Positions 23,184 through 32,126 are shown, numbered from the stretch's first letter. The stretch is 64,000 bases of DNA from an uncultured Acetobacteroides sp. (GCF_963678165.1 NZ_OY782755.1:2976001-3040000); one strand, 5' to 3'. Notes: generated by a model from the letters alone, not told the origin. A program made the numbers and translations.

Positions 23184-24776
23184 TTACAAGCCGTACTTCG
23201 ACCAATTGGCGAGGGCATCCAACGCTGCCTTCACGGTTTCGTCCTCGGCGTTGATTACCTGGAAGTACTCCGAGGTATCCCAAAGCTTTTGAGCGATTAA
23301 CCCTTTCAGCACCATGTTAATCTCCTTTGCCGACTTGTTGAACTCCTCCTGATTGGGCTCTACCCCCATCTTCTTGCCGTACTGCATGAAGCTCTTCTGA
23401 ATTTCGTTGTCGATGGTGAATTTCTTTTTGAAGATATCGAACAATGCGTACTTACCCTCCAGCGCCTTACGATTTTGATCGACGTAGTTTACCACAAACT
23501 GCTGGAATACGCCCTTACGCGACAGGTTTCCGTAGTACTTGGTGAACCATGTAGTGTCGAGCGGGATGAAGATGTCGGGCATGATTCCGCCACCTCCGTA
23601 TACGATACGCTTTTTGGCAAGGGTCGTAAACTTGAGCGAATCGCTAAAGTGGATGCTGTCCTTACTGGTTAGCTCGCCCTTTGCCTCGCGCTTGTAAAGG
23701 TCCATGTAGTAGCCTTCGGCATCACCATTCTTGAATGGACGTTGAATAACGCGACCAGTTGGGGTATGGTAACGAGCAACGGTAAGCCTTACCATCGAGC
23801 CATCGGGAAGCGGCTGCTGGTTTTGCACCAACCCCTTACCGAACGTTCTACGACCAATGATTAGCCCTCTATCCCAATCCTGAATAGCCCCCGAAACAAT
23901 TTCCGAAGCAGAAGCAGATCCTTCGTCAACCAGCACTACAAGCTTCCCTTTTTCAAACAGCCCCCTTTCGGTAGCAGCGAAATCGCGTCGTGGTTGATTG
24001 GAGCCTTCGGTATAAACGATCTTCTTGCCGACGCTTAGGAACTGATCGGAAAGACCAATTGCTGTTCCAAGATAACCTCCTGAGTTCCCACGAAGATCCA
24101 GGATAAGCGATTCGGTACCGGGTTTCAACTTTGCAAATGCATTTTGGAACTCTTCGAAGGTGTTTTGAGCAAAACGAGAAACCTTAATGTACCCAACGGA
24201 TGGCGTTAGGTTGTATGCCGCATCAACGCTATAAATTGGAATTTTATCACGGATAATCACGAAATCTAGCAGTTCGGCAACGCCCCGACGTTTTATCTGC
24301 AGCTCCACCTTCGAGCCTTTAGCGCCACGCAGGTAGGTAAAGACATCCGAATTCTTTAGCCCAATGCTGGCCACCATCTTTCCATCAATCCTAAGAATGC
24401 GGTCGCCAGGAAAAAGCCCCACCTTTTGCGATGGGCCACCTGGAATGGTATTAACAACGATTAGCGTATCGTCAAGTATGTTGAATTCGATGCCAATCCC
24501 CTCGAAGTTGCCCTCGAGCGGTTCGCTCATCTTCTTAACCTCTTCCTTCGAAATGTAAACCGAGTGAGGGTCTAGCTGGCTAAGAATATTAACTATCGAT
24601 TTTTCTACAATGTCTGGCGTGTTAATGGTATCCACATATTCCGTTTTCAGCATGAAAAGGAACTTGTTTAGTTTAAAGAGCTGCTCATTCAGCTGCTGGT
24701 CTTGCGCCGAGACGAATGGCGCAGAAAGCATCAGCATCGTTGCAGCCAGAAAGATCTTTCTCAACTTATTTCTCAT
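23184..24776 (-). CDS. ctpA: C-terminal processing peptidase, S41 family
   Basis: A 530-residue periplasmic serine protease with an N-terminal signal peptide (MRNKLRKIFLAATMLMLSAP). A PDZ domain spans about residues 70-170 (FEGIGIEFNILDDTLIVVNT). The S41 core holds the catalytic Ser in GSASASEIV (near 288) and Lys in RTFGKGLVQ (near 313). A C-terminal helical extension of about 150 residues follows, as in other Bacteroidota CtpA proteins. The family trims C-termini of envelope proteins and regulates peptidoglycan hydrolases. It has its own -7 element and terminator. Confidence 0.93.
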   Translation of the reverse strand: MRNKLRKIFLAATMLMLSAPFVSAQDQQLNEQLFKLNKFLFMLKTEYVDTINTPDIVEKSIVNILSQLDPHSVYISKEEVKKMSEPLEGNFEGIGIEFNILDDTLIVVNTIPGGPSQKVGLFPGDRILRIDGKMVASIGLKNSDVFTYLRGAKGSKVELQIKRRGVAELLDFVIIRDKIPIYSVDAAYNLTPSVGYIKVSRFAQNTFEEFQNAFAKLKPGTESLILDLRGNSGGYLGTAIGLSDQFLSVGKKIVYTEGSNQPRRDFAATERGLFEKGKLVVLVDEGSASASEIVSGAIQDWDRGLIIGRRTFGKGLVQNQQPLPDGSMVRLTVARYHTPTGRVIQRPFKNGDAEGYYMDLYKREAKGELTSKDSIHFSDSLKFTTLAKKRIVYGGGGIMPDIFIPLDTTWFTKYYGNLSRKGVFQQFVVNYVDQNRKALEGKYALFDIFKKKFTIDNEIQKSFMQYGKKMGVEPNQEEFNKSAKEINMVLKGLIAQKLWDTSEYFQVINAEDETVKAALDALANWSKYGL

Positions 24777-24820
24777 GTAGGTATTTTTTCTTTATAACAA
24801 CCAAATGGGATGTTTGCTTG

Positions 24821-24828
24821 CAAATATA
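24821..24828 (-). promoter_or_regulatory. -7 promoter element of the CtpA gene
   Basis: Reads TATATTTG on the minus strand, 45 bases before the ATG. Confidence 0.55.
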
Positions 24829-25010
24829 ACCAATTAAGCATGCCACAAGCTGCTCAACTAAACGAACAGTTTTCCACAACACAACAACCATTTTGTAATT
24901 AAGCCAGTAGGAACGCAAAAAAGCCCCCGGCAGAACCCGCTCCTCGACTAGGATTATTAAACTTTAACCATACCAAAGTAATCTTAAGCCTCATGGTATC
25001 GAAAAATGGA

Positions 25011-25018
25011 TAGATTTG
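25011..25018 (+). promoter_or_regulatory. Putative promoter ahead of the lysC leader
   Basis: TAGATTTG followed by C matches the -7 consensus exactly. It points towards lysC, with about 250 bases of leader before the lysC ATG. It lies in the 496-base ctpA-lysC gap, which otherwise holds only the small ORF and hairpin listed next. Confidence 0.5.
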
Positions 25019-25042
25019 CGAAAATCGAATTTCAAAAGAACG

Positions 25043-25147
25043 ATGGTGAAGTACCCTTACAGCATAAAACGGATGGATCTCGCAGCTTTTGCGGGCATGC
25101 TCCTTATGCATTCCACTAAGGGTATAAAACACGCCGCAATGCTCTAA
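25043..25147 (+). CDS. Possible 34-residue leader peptide upstream of lysC
   Basis: ATG at 25043 to TAA at 25145-25147, starting about 25 bases after the putative promoter. The peptide opens MVKYPYSIKRMD and contains five Met and four Lys in 34 residues. It is followed at once by a stem-loop (25148-25183). The downstream gene makes precursors of lysine and methionine, so a leader-peptide attenuator is conceivable. I have no direct evidence of translation. Confidence 0.3.
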   Translation: MVKYPYSIKRMDLAAFAGMLLMHSTKGIKHAAML

Positions 25148-25183
25148 GGCTGTCTACGATTCTTGGGCCTTTCCTGGACAGCC
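25148..25183 (+). promoter_or_regulatory. Stem-loop in the lysC leader
   Basis: GGCTGTC and GACAGCC enclose a 22-base loop, beginning on the base after the small ORF's stop codon. No T tract follows. It could be an attenuator element or chance. Confidence 0.3.
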
Positions 25184-25272
25184 AATGACCATACCCCGAG
25201 CAACTTTTACAAAGGCCAACTCTCCGTGTATTTATCAGATCCGTTAAAGTCAAACTTTTCATAGTTATTCCA

Positions 25273-26592
25273 ATGATCGTTCAAAAATTTGGAGGCACAT
25301 CTGTAGGAAGTCCGAGCAACATGCAGCATGTAACATCCCTTGTCAATGATGGGAACCGTAAGATTGTAGTGCTTTCGGCAATGTCGGGAACAACCAACGC
25401 GCTGGTAGAGATTAGCGAGGCGTTAAAAAAAGGCAAAATCGAATCCGCCAAGAAAAAGAACAAGGTTCTACTCGACAAATACGTAAAGGTTGCCGCAGTG
25501 CTGCTAAGCAAGGAGGAGTTCAAAGCAAAGGCAGCTGCCTACATCGCCCAAATATTTGAAGAGATTAACGCCGCCATAGAGCAGGGCTACAGCATCGACA
25601 TTGAAGGAGAAATTCTTTCGAAGGGCGAGTTACTTTCCACCCATCTGGTGTACTTCTACCAGCTTCAGGAGGGCATAAATGCAGCGCTTATCCCTGCGCT
25701 CGAGTTCATGTACATCAACGAGGAGGGCGATCCGCAGATCGACGTTATCAAGGAACGGCTAAAGCCCTTTCTTGAACAGCATCGGGACAAAAATATTTTA
25801 ATTACGCAGGGCTTTATCTGCCGCAACCACAAGGAAAAGGTCTCGAACCTAAAGCGCGGGGGAAGCGACTACAGCGCATCGCTCATTGGTGCGGCTGCCA
25901 ATGCCGATTGCATCGAAATTTGGACCGATATCGACGGCATGCACAACAACGACCCCCGATATGTGGAAAATACCACCCCCATCCGGCAGCTTTCGTTCGA
26001 CGAAGCCGCCGAGCTGGCCTACTTCGGAGCAAAAATTCTTCACCCTTTCTGCATTTTTCCGGCGCAGGAGTTCAACATCCCCGTGCTGCTGAAGAATACG
26101 ATGGATCCAGCCGCCGAAGGAACGTACATCAGCAAGACTATTATCTCGCGCGGGTTCAAGGCGGTTGCCGCAAAGGACAACATCACCGCCATCAAGATAA
26201 AAAGTAGCAGAATGCTGATGGCATACGGCTTCCTAAAGAAGGTTTTCGAGGTGTTCGACTGCTACCGCACGCCCATCGACATGATTACCACCTCGGAGGT
26301 GGCCGTTTCGCTCACCATAGACAACGACAGCGAGCTGGAAGGCATCATAAAGGAGCTGGAAACCTTCGCCTCGATTGAAGTTGAATCCGAACAAAGCATC
26401 ATTTGTGTTGTTGGAACCCTGGTAGCCGACAAACACGGCATGGCTGCGCAGGTTACCGAGGCGCTATCGTCGATTCCGCTTCGAATGATCTCGTACGGGG
26501 GAAGCGACTACAACATTTCGGTGCTTATCCGCAGCGAATACAAGAGCGAGGCCCTACAGCTACTACACCAACATCTATTTCAGAATAGCTAA
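25273..26592 (+). CDS. lysC: Aspartate kinase (monofunctional)
   Basis: A 439-residue enzyme catalysing ATP + aspartate to aspartyl phosphate, the first step to lysine, threonine and methionine. The N-terminus VQKFGGTSVGS is the family signature. The kinase domain runs to about residue 280 and includes LKRGGSDYSASL. Two ACT domains follow, which would mediate feedback inhibition (DMITTSEVAVSLTID; RMISYGGSDYNISVLI). There is no homoserine dehydrogenase domain. The stop codon abuts the ATG of lysA, so the pair forms an operon dedicated to the diaminopimelate/lysine branch. Confidence 0.93.
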   Translation: MIVQKFGGTSVGSPSNMQHVTSLVNDGNRKIVVLSAMSGTTNALVEISEALKKGKIESAKKKNKVLLDKYVKVAAVLLSKEEFKAKAAAYIAQIFEEINAAIEQGYSIDIEGEILSKGELLSTHLVYFYQLQEGINAALIPALEFMYINEEGDPQIDVIKERLKPFLEQHRDKNILITQGFICRNHKEKVSNLKRGGSDYSASLIGAAANADCIEIWTDIDGMHNNDPRYVENTTPIRQLSFDEAAELAYFGAKILHPFCIFPAQEFNIPVLLKNTMDPAAEGTYISKTIISRGFKAVAAKDNITAIKIKSSRMLMAYGFLKKVFEVFDCYRTPIDMITTSEVAVSLTIDNDSELEGIIKELETFASIEVESEQSIICVVGTLVADKHGMAAQVTEALSSIPLRMISYGGSDYNISVLIRSEYKSEALQLLHQHLFQNS

Positions 26593-27807
26593 ATGAAGAA
26601 TTTTCCGCATAGCAGCCTCACCGAGACGCTAAAAACCATCGAAACGCCATTCTATCTCTACGATATGGGGCTGCTTAACCGCACCCTCGACAAGGCCAAG
26701 GAGGCTGCCGACAAGCGCGGCTACTTTATCCACTACGCGCTTAAGGCCAACAACAATAATCCGCTGCTAATTGCCATCCGTGAACACGGTTTTGGGGTGG
26801 ATTGCGTGAGCGGCAACGAGGTAAGCAAGGCGTTGGAGATGGGTTTCAACCCCAGCACCATCGATTTTGCTGGAATTGGCAAGACCGACGAGGAGATTGA
26901 AACCGCACTTGCCGCCGACATCTTCAGCCTTAACGTAGAGTCGATTGAGGAACTGGAGGTGATTGATGAAATTGCCGAGCGAATGGGCAAAGTGGCCAAC
27001 GTATCGCTCCGAATCAACCCCAACATCGATGCGCACACGCATAAGAACATCACCACAGGGCTAAGCGAGAATAAGTTTGGGCTCGACCTCACCTCGCTCC
27101 CCAAGCTGGTAGACCGCCTGCACATCTTTACGCATATAAACGTAAAGGGGCTGCACTTTCACCTCGGCTCGCAGATTCTAGACCTCAGCGTGTTCAAAAA
27201 GCTTGCGGTTAAGGCCTCGCAGCTGAACAACTACTTCGAAAAACAGGGCTTTAACTTCGAGCATATCAACATGGGCGGAGGGCTTGGCGTGTCGTACAAG
27301 AACCCGGGGAACGAGCCCATAGCCGATTTCGAGGCTTTCTTTAAGGTATTCGAAGAAAACCTGAGCCTACCCAAAGGCGTAAAGGTTCACTTCGAGCTTG
27401 GCAGGGCGCTGGTTGCGCAATGCGGAATACTGGTGACCAAGGTTGTCTTCGTAAAGAAGGGGCTTACCAAGAAATTCCTCATCCTCGATGGCGGAATGAC
27501 CGAGCTGATCCGCCCTGCGCTCTATCAGGCGTTCCATCTTACCGAAAACATCAGCCGCAACGAGGTTCCTGAGACCTATGACGTGGTTGGGCCCATCTGC
27601 GAATCGACCGATTGCTTTGGCGAGAACCTTTCGCTCTCGACAAGCTACCGCGGCGACCTTGTAGCCATCTACACCACCGGCGCATACGGCCAGGTGATGA
27701 GTTCGAAGTACAACATGCGCGATAAAGCGAAGGCCTACTACGTTGCCAACGGGATTCTGTCCGACGAAAACGCCTACCTGGAGTCCATAAAGGCTGCAAC
27801 AAAATAG
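26593..27807 (+). CDS. lysA: Diaminopimelate decarboxylase
   Basis: A 404-residue PLP enzyme of fold type III converting meso-diaminopimelate to L-lysine, the last step of lysine synthesis. It has the PLP lysine in HYALKANNN (near residue 45), HLGSQI, the Gly-rich phosphate-binding GGGLGV, CESTDCFGEN (active-site Cys and Asp from the second subunit) and GAYGQVMSSKYN near the end. It starts on the base following the lysC stop codon. A strong bidirectional terminator follows. Confidence 0.93.
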   Translation: MKNFPHSSLTETLKTIETPFYLYDMGLLNRTLDKAKEAADKRGYFIHYALKANNNNPLLIAIREHGFGVDCVSGNEVSKALEMGFNPSTIDFAGIGKTDEEIETALAADIFSLNVESIEELEVIDEIAERMGKVANVSLRINPNIDAHTHKNITTGLSENKFGLDLTSLPKLVDRLHIFTHINVKGLHFHLGSQILDLSVFKKLAVKASQLNNYFEKQGFNFEHINMGGGLGVSYKNPGNEPIADFEAFFKVFEENLSLPKGVKVHFELGRALVAQCGILVTKVVFVKKGLTKKFLILDGGMTELIRPALYQAFHLTENISRNEVPETYDVVGPICESTDCFGENLSLSTSYRGDLVAIYTTGAYGQVMSSKYNMRDKAKAYYVANGILSDENAYLESIKAATK

Positions 27808-27830
27808 CATTTGGAGGTAACGTAACGGAA

Positions 27831-27860
27831 AGTCCCCTGTAAGCGAGCTTGCAGGGGACT
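27831..27860. terminator. Bidirectional terminator lysA / SpoIID gene
   Basis: AAGTCCCCTG and CAGGGGACTT in a stem enclosing a 10-base loop, then TTCTATTT; it lies between convergent genes. Confidence 0.85.
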
Positions 27861-27882
27861 TTCTATTTATAGTAACATCCTA

Positions 27883-29178
27883 TCAAGGAGAATTTGCGGA
27901 GGAATCGGCATCAGCTTGCACCTTGCATGAAGCAGGGGGTGCCAATGTGGCAACCATTCCGGCGCCATCGTCGCCCGTTGCCTTGTCGTCGCTTGTCTCT
28001 GGAACGGCATTCTGCCTATTTATGATCTTGCAGCCCTTATAGTAGTAGCTGATGATATGCTGGTACGACATATGCATCCGCGCCATGTTCGATGCGCCAT
28101 CCTGGCAAAGCCCTACGCCGTGGCCGTAGCCCTTTCCCGAAAAGATTATGCTGTCGCCAACCTGCGTAAAGCTGAAAAAGGCGGAGCGCAACCCGAAATC
28201 CTTCCGCACCTTATAGAGCGGGAAGGCAACATTTCCAAGTTCGACTATCGATTTGCGCTTTTCCTGCCTAAAATCTTTGGAAAGCAGATCGGGAGGTGCG
28301 GCAACGCCGTTATCCGTAAGGTATTTGTCCCATTTGGAGAGGGGAACGCCCATGCGCCATCGGTAGCTGCGCGAGTTGGAGCAGTACGGGCAGGGGCACG
28401 AGCGCAGATAGCTCTTATACTTGGGCCATACATCCTCGGAGTTGACGGTTTGCCCGCCACAGTTGGCGTGGAACACCGCAGTTATGAGCTCGTTGTTGCG
28501 GTTTACGACGACTAGGTCGCGAGTTTGCTCGCATCCCTTTACAATATCGGGGTTGGAGGAGGAAATCCCCTTGTAGGCCTGGCAATGCACGTCGTCGCAA
28601 AGGTTAAAGCTCTCGGCTTTGTGCTTACTCATGTGCCCGAGGGCAAAGGTTCGGGCAATTACGGCCTGCACCTTGTACATTTCCAAGGGCTGCCTCCCTC
28701 CTATCTCGGCCTCTACGACCCCTGCGATGTACTGCTCGAAGTCTGTTTCGAGGATAGACACCACTCCGGCATCGTTGGCCGCAAATGTGATGCGCCCGGC
28801 GTACTTTCGGGGGCTCTTCGAGGAGGGATTGGCTGGGTTGAGGCTGAAAACGGCCGAATCGTTGGCCGCCTTGACAAGCACCTTGACGAAAGTGCCCAGC
28901 GCCCGATCGATGGTACGAATACGCACCTTCCCTTTTGCCGAAGTTATGTAGAGCAGCTCGTCCTTTTTGAGCTCGGCCAGCTGGATGCCTCCGCCAAAAA
29001 CCCGAAAGACCTCCTGCTGTGGCTTCAGGATGAGGCTTTGGGGCCGCTGCTGGGCGTAAACCGAGATAAGAATCTTCGTTGACTTGCTTGGAGCGTACGG
29101 TTGGGCGAAGAGTTTGGAAAATCCACCTCCCAACAGCAGCAATCCGAACAGGATAAACGAGATTCCAACCTGCCTCAC
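27883..29178 (-). CDS. SpoIID/LytB-domain protein
   Basis: A 431-residue secreted protein. The start is a GTG at 29178 directly followed by a signal peptide (ISFILFGLLLLGGGFSKLFA). The SpoIID/LytB core (about residues 130-370) contains EQYIAGVVEAEIG, KVQAVIARTFAL, DDVHCQAYKG and GYGHGVGLCQDGA. In spore formers SpoIID is a lytic transglycosylase. In non-sporulating Bacteroidota it is a peptidoglycan-associated protein, probably with similar glycan cleavage. It starts 5 bases after lpxB and likely shares its transcript. The C-terminal 40 residues are low-complexity. Confidence 0.88.
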   Translation of the reverse strand: MRQVGISFILFGLLLLGGGFSKLFAQPYAPSKSTKILISVYAQQRPQSLILKPQQEVFRVFGGGIQLAELKKDELLYITSAKGKVRIRTIDRALGTFVKVLVKAANDSAVFSLNPANPSSKSPRKYAGRITFAANDAGVVSILETDFEQYIAGVVEAEIGGRQPLEMYKVQAVIARTFALGHMSKHKAESFNLCDDVHCQAYKGISSSNPDIVKGCEQTRDLVVVNRNNELITAVFHANCGGQTVNSEDVWPKYKSYLRSCPCPYCSNSRSYRWRMGVPLSKWDKYLTDNGVAAPPDLLSKDFRQEKRKSIVELGNVAFPLYKVRKDFGLRSAFFSFTQVGDSIIFSGKGYGHGVGLCQDGASNMARMHMSYQHIISYYYKGCKIINRQNAVPETSDDKATGDDGAGMVATLAPPASCKVQADADSSANSP

Positions 29179-29183
29179 CAGCC

Positions 29184-30305
29184 CTACTCCGATAAAAGTT
29201 CGACCATTCGCCTAGCGGTGCGCTCCGACGAGCCCACTTCGCCGAGCAGCTGCATCAGCTCGGCATAGTCGCGGAGCACCTGCTCGCGCTTTGCGCCACC
29301 GGGGAGCAGCGCTTCGAGTTCTTCGGCCATCTTGTCCACCGTCATGTCGTACTGCAGCAGCTCGCGCACCACCTCGCGGTTCATGATGATGTTTACCAGC
29401 GACACCCACTTAATCTTTATGAACGCTCGGGCAATTGCTGCCGAGATATGGCTCGTCCGGTAGCACACAGCCTGCGGAACGCGGTGCAAAGCCGCCTCCA
29501 GCGTGGCCGTTCCCGACGTTACCAGCGCCGCAGTGGATACGCTGAAGAGCTCGTAGGTCTGGTTGTAGACCATTTTCACCGCACCGTCGCTCAAAAACGG
29601 CGCGTAGAACTCGCGCGAGAGCGATGGCGCTCCCGCAACCACAAACTGGTATTCGGGGAAGCGTGCCGCCACCTGCTTCATCAGCGGAAGGCATTTCTCC
29701 ACCTCCTGCTTTCGGCTGCCGGCGAGCAGACCCACTATTTTTTTCTTCTCCAGCTGATTCGCAGCCACAAACTCGTCGAATGTAGGGAGCGTCTTTCGCT
29801 TCTGATCGAGCGCATCGACGAGCGGATTGCCCTCGTAGCACACCTTAATGCCGAAGCGGCGGAAGTAATCGGTCTCGAATGGAAAGATGGTGAAGAGCTG
29901 ATCGACGTGCTGCTGCAATCGCTTGACGCGCCCCTCCTTCCAAGCCCAAACTTTGGGGGCTATATAGTAGAAAACCTTTATGCCCCGCTCCTTTGCCCAC
30001 TTGGCGATGCGGAAGTTGAAGCCCGGATAGTCAATTAGGATGATAACATCGGGCATAAACGCGGCGATGTCGCTCTGGCAGTCGGAAAAGTTGCGCGATA
30101 TGGCGCGCAGGTTCTTCACCACCTCCAGAAAGCCCATAAAGGCCATCTCGCGGTAGTGCTTTACCAGCGTTCCGCCAACGGCGGCCATCAAGTCGCCGCC
30201 AAAGAAGCGGAATTCGGCCTGCGGGTCGTGCTGCTTAAGCCCCTTCATCAGGTTAGAGCCGTGCAAGTCGCCCGAAGCCTCGCCTGCAACCAGGTAGTAC
30301 TTCAT
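29184..30305 (-). CDS. lpxB: Lipid-A-disaccharide synthase
   Basis: A 373-residue membrane-associated glycosyltransferase joining UDP-diacylglucosamine and lipid X in lipid A synthesis. I start it at the ATG at 30305 (MKYYLVAGEASGDLHGSNL), because GEASGDLHG is the family's N-terminal motif; the 22 extra upstream residues of the longer frame overlap the preceding gene. Further motifs: IDYPGFNFRIAKWAK, PKVWAWKEGRV, LLAGSRKQEVEKCLP and TSGTATLEAAL. It lies 2 bases after the small membrane gene and 5 before SpoIID. Confidence 0.93.
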   Translation of the reverse strand: MKYYLVAGEASGDLHGSNLMKGLKQHDPQAEFRFFGGDLMAAVGGTLVKHYREMAFMGFLEVVKNLRAISRNFSDCQSDIAAFMPDVIILIDYPGFNFRIAKWAKERGIKVFYYIAPKVWAWKEGRVKRLQQHVDQLFTIFPFETDYFRRFGIKVCYEGNPLVDALDQKRKTLPTFDEFVAANQLEKKKIVGLLAGSRKQEVEKCLPLMKQVAARFPEYQFVVAGAPSLSREFYAPFLSDGAVKMVYNQTYELFSVSTAALVTSGTATLEAALHRVPQAVCYRTSHISAAIARAFIKIKWVSLVNIIMNREVVRELLQYDMTVDKMAEELEALLPGGAKREQVLRDYAELMQLLGEVGSSERTARRMVELLSE

Positions 30306-30307
30306 CC

Positions 30308-30616
30308 TTAGTATATTTTTTGAAGCAGGTAAACAATCAGGACAACGGTAGCCATAATCATGGTTCCCCAAACCACCCCTTTGGCGCTACGATTGCGGTT
30401 GTAGTGCAGGTAAAGGTAGAAGATGATTAGGTTAGGGTAAACGCATAGGCTCAGAATCTTCGAAAACGTTCCAAGAATCAGCATGGTTTGGATGTAGGAC
30501 CACAGCTTGATCGATCCCGACATGATTAAAAGGGCAACTACAAGAATAACTAGGGGGAAAGATGCAGCCGCAACAATCCCAGTCCTATTGGCGTCGCGTT
30601 TAAAAAACTCTACCAT
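30308..30616 (-). CDS. Small integral membrane protein
   Basis: A 102-residue protein with three predicted transmembrane helices (about residues 14-34, 42-68 and 80-100). The family is not recognised. The promoter element at 30644-30651 and the 2-base spacing to lpxB make it the first gene of an lpxB operon, so an accessory role in envelope biogenesis is possible but unproven. Confidence 0.7.
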   Translation of the reverse strand: MVEFFKRDANRTGIVAAASFPLVILVVALLIMSGSIKLWSYIQTMLILGTFSKILSLCVYPNLIIFYLYLHYNRNRSAKGVVWGTMIMATVVLIVYLLQKIY

Positions 30617-30643
30617 CGTTTGAAGTTCTTTTTATAAGTACTA

Positions 30644-30651
30644 CAAAGCTA
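30644..30651 (-). promoter_or_regulatory. -7 promoter element of the lpxB operon
   Basis: Reads TAGCTTTG on the minus strand, 28 bases before the ATG at 30616. Confidence 0.55.
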
Positions 30652-30852
30652 AGATTTAATTCGCTTTTTGCGAAGCGGATGTGAGGATTTGAGCATTTTG
30701 CCAGCGAAAAAAAGAGGGGTAAGCGATTGACGCCGACATTAGGACGAAGGGCAAACATTTTTTCTGCAAAACGGCTCTGATTAATCAGATTGCCTGCATA
30801 TAAAGCTCCGTTAACGCCCCATGGAGGTATAAATAGCCACACATCAAAAGAA

Positions 30853-30880
30853 AAGGGAACCAGATATGTCGGGTTCCCTT
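30853..30880 (-). terminator. Terminator of the 30902-31255 gene
   Basis: AAGGGAACC-N10-GGTTCCCTT with a T-rich run on the minus strand. Confidence 0.8.
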
Positions 30881-30901
30881 CGATATTAGGGTAGTATAGC
30901 C

Positions 30902-31255
30902 TTACTTTTTTGGAGCAGATGACTTCTTCGATCTATTTTCGTCAACCTCGAAACCGTATTCGGTAAGCTTTTTGGGCTCATTGGGGAATATGCCGGTAAG
31001 AATGTCACGGCTGCTTCTAATAAACTGATCAACTTCTTTCATTAGATTATTTCTTTCCTCAATAAGCACCTCCACTTGACGGCGATACTCGTTGGCCTGT
31101 TTCGCTTTTACCTCCACAGTTTCAATTTTCGCCTTTAATGGATCCGAAATAATAGTTTTGATGGGCGATTTCTCGCCATCTTGAGTGGCTCTCCCCATAA
31201 TGTCCTTGGCAAGTTTTGCCCGTTTGTCTAGATTGGTGGGAATTACAATCTTCAT
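30902..31255 (-). CDS. Small charged coiled-coil protein of unknown function
   Basis: A 117-residue soluble protein without signal peptide. Residues about 40-85 are a heptad-rich helix (VKAKQANEYRRQVEVLIEER); the C-terminus is basic (NRSKKSSAPKK). The opening MKIVIPTNLDKRAKLAKDI resembles short orphan Bacteroidota proteins but I cannot assign a family. It has its own promoter element and terminator. It lies between surE and the lpxB operon, next to palindrome array C. Confidence 0.65.
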   Translation of the reverse strand: MKIVIPTNLDKRAKLAKDIMGRATQDGEKSPIKTIISDPLKAKIETVEVKAKQANEYRRQVEVLIEERNNLMKEVDQFIRSSRDILTGIFPNEPKKLTEYGFEVDENRSKKSSAPKK

Positions 31256-31329
31256 AACATTCTTGGTTTTTAATTACGACATTTTTTCTCCTTAAGTTGA
31301 AGTGTTGTTTTTTGAAAAACTTCAATAAT

Positions 31330-31337
31330 CAAATTTA
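31330..31337 (-). promoter_or_regulatory. -7 promoter element of the 30902-31255 gene
   Basis: Reads TAAATTTG on the minus strand, 75 bases before the ATG. Confidence 0.45.
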
Positions 31338-31659
31338 AAATGATTTTTAGCAAAAAGCAACACTACATATGCAAGATGTATAGCCGATTACACCTCTTTT
31401 AGGGTCATTTTTACAATAGCATATTTTGCAATTGCTAGTATTTACGGGGCTTTTTGTAGGATTTGAAAGCTAAATAAATAGGGTCACTTTTTTTCTGGTC
31501 TTAGAAAATAAATTTTTAATAAAAAGGCTTAACCCTTTTTATCCGAATAATGTTTACTGGAATAACAGAAGGTTCATTGCCTAATAATAGCCTTCCTTTT
31601 GCAGATGAATAGCGCTTTAATGGCGCAAATAGAGTGGAAACATCTGTTGAAATACGGAA

Positions 31660-32070
31660 AATTCGAATTCCCAAAGCATCTCGTCTGGCTAGAATACGGT
31701 AAATCTAAATTCAAAAAACTGCTTTCTCTATTCAAATACTGCGTTTTTGAATGTAAAAACTGAGTATTTGAATCAAAAAAGAGAGTATTCCGATTGAAAA
31801 AGGGAGTATCTCGATCCCCAAAGAGACTTTTTGAATTGAAAAAATGAGTATTTGAATTCAAAAAGCCGCTATTTGAATCAAAATAATGAGTTTTTCAATG
31901 TAAACACCCTCTTTTTCAATCGAAAAAAGGAGTATTTCATTGCAAAGAGCCCCTTTTTGAATCGAAAAAATGAGTTTTTTGATTGAAAAACTCGCTTTTT
32001 GAATCGAAATACTGGCTTTTTCGATTCAAAGAGCCCCTCTTTCGGTTAAAACAAGGAGCTTTTCGCCCCC
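31660..32070. repeat. Palindrome array C, about eighteen copies, 21-bp period
   Basis: AT-rich array of a short palindrome of the form TTTGAATTCAAA/TTTTTGATTGAAAAA, joined by a three-base linker that is mostly GAG, CGC or CCC. Palindrome centres march at 21 bp with only one 22/20 wobble: for example the GAAT or CAAT core begins at 31749, 31770, 31854, 31875, 31896, 31917, 31938 and 31959. Flanking copies towards 31667 are decayed but still in phase. The array fills half of the 871-base gap between surE and the 30902-31255 gene. The region 31340-31650 to its left shows nothing I can name. Confidence 0.9.
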
Positions 32071-32079
32071 AGATAGCAA

Positions 32080-32109
32080 AAAAGGAGAGCCTGGTAGTGC
32101 TCTCCTTTT
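32080..32109 (-). terminator. Terminator of surE
   Basis: AAAAGGAGAGC-N8-GCTCTCCTTTT; a T-rich run follows on the minus strand. Confidence 0.85.
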
Positions 32110-32126
32110 CGCGTTATGCTGTTTGA

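Noticed and set aside
24899..25132. 77-residue ORF on the minus strand in the ctpA-lysC gap
   Set aside because: No ribosome site or promoter, no recognisable pattern, and it runs against the putative lysC leader.
25019..25272. Lysine riboswitch upstream of lysC
   Set aside because: Only one simple hairpin is visible; the multi-helix junction expected of an L-box is not apparent.
30600..30842. 80-residue ORF upstream of the lpxB operon
   Set aside because: It overlaps the start of the small membrane gene and its promoter, and has no plausible domain.
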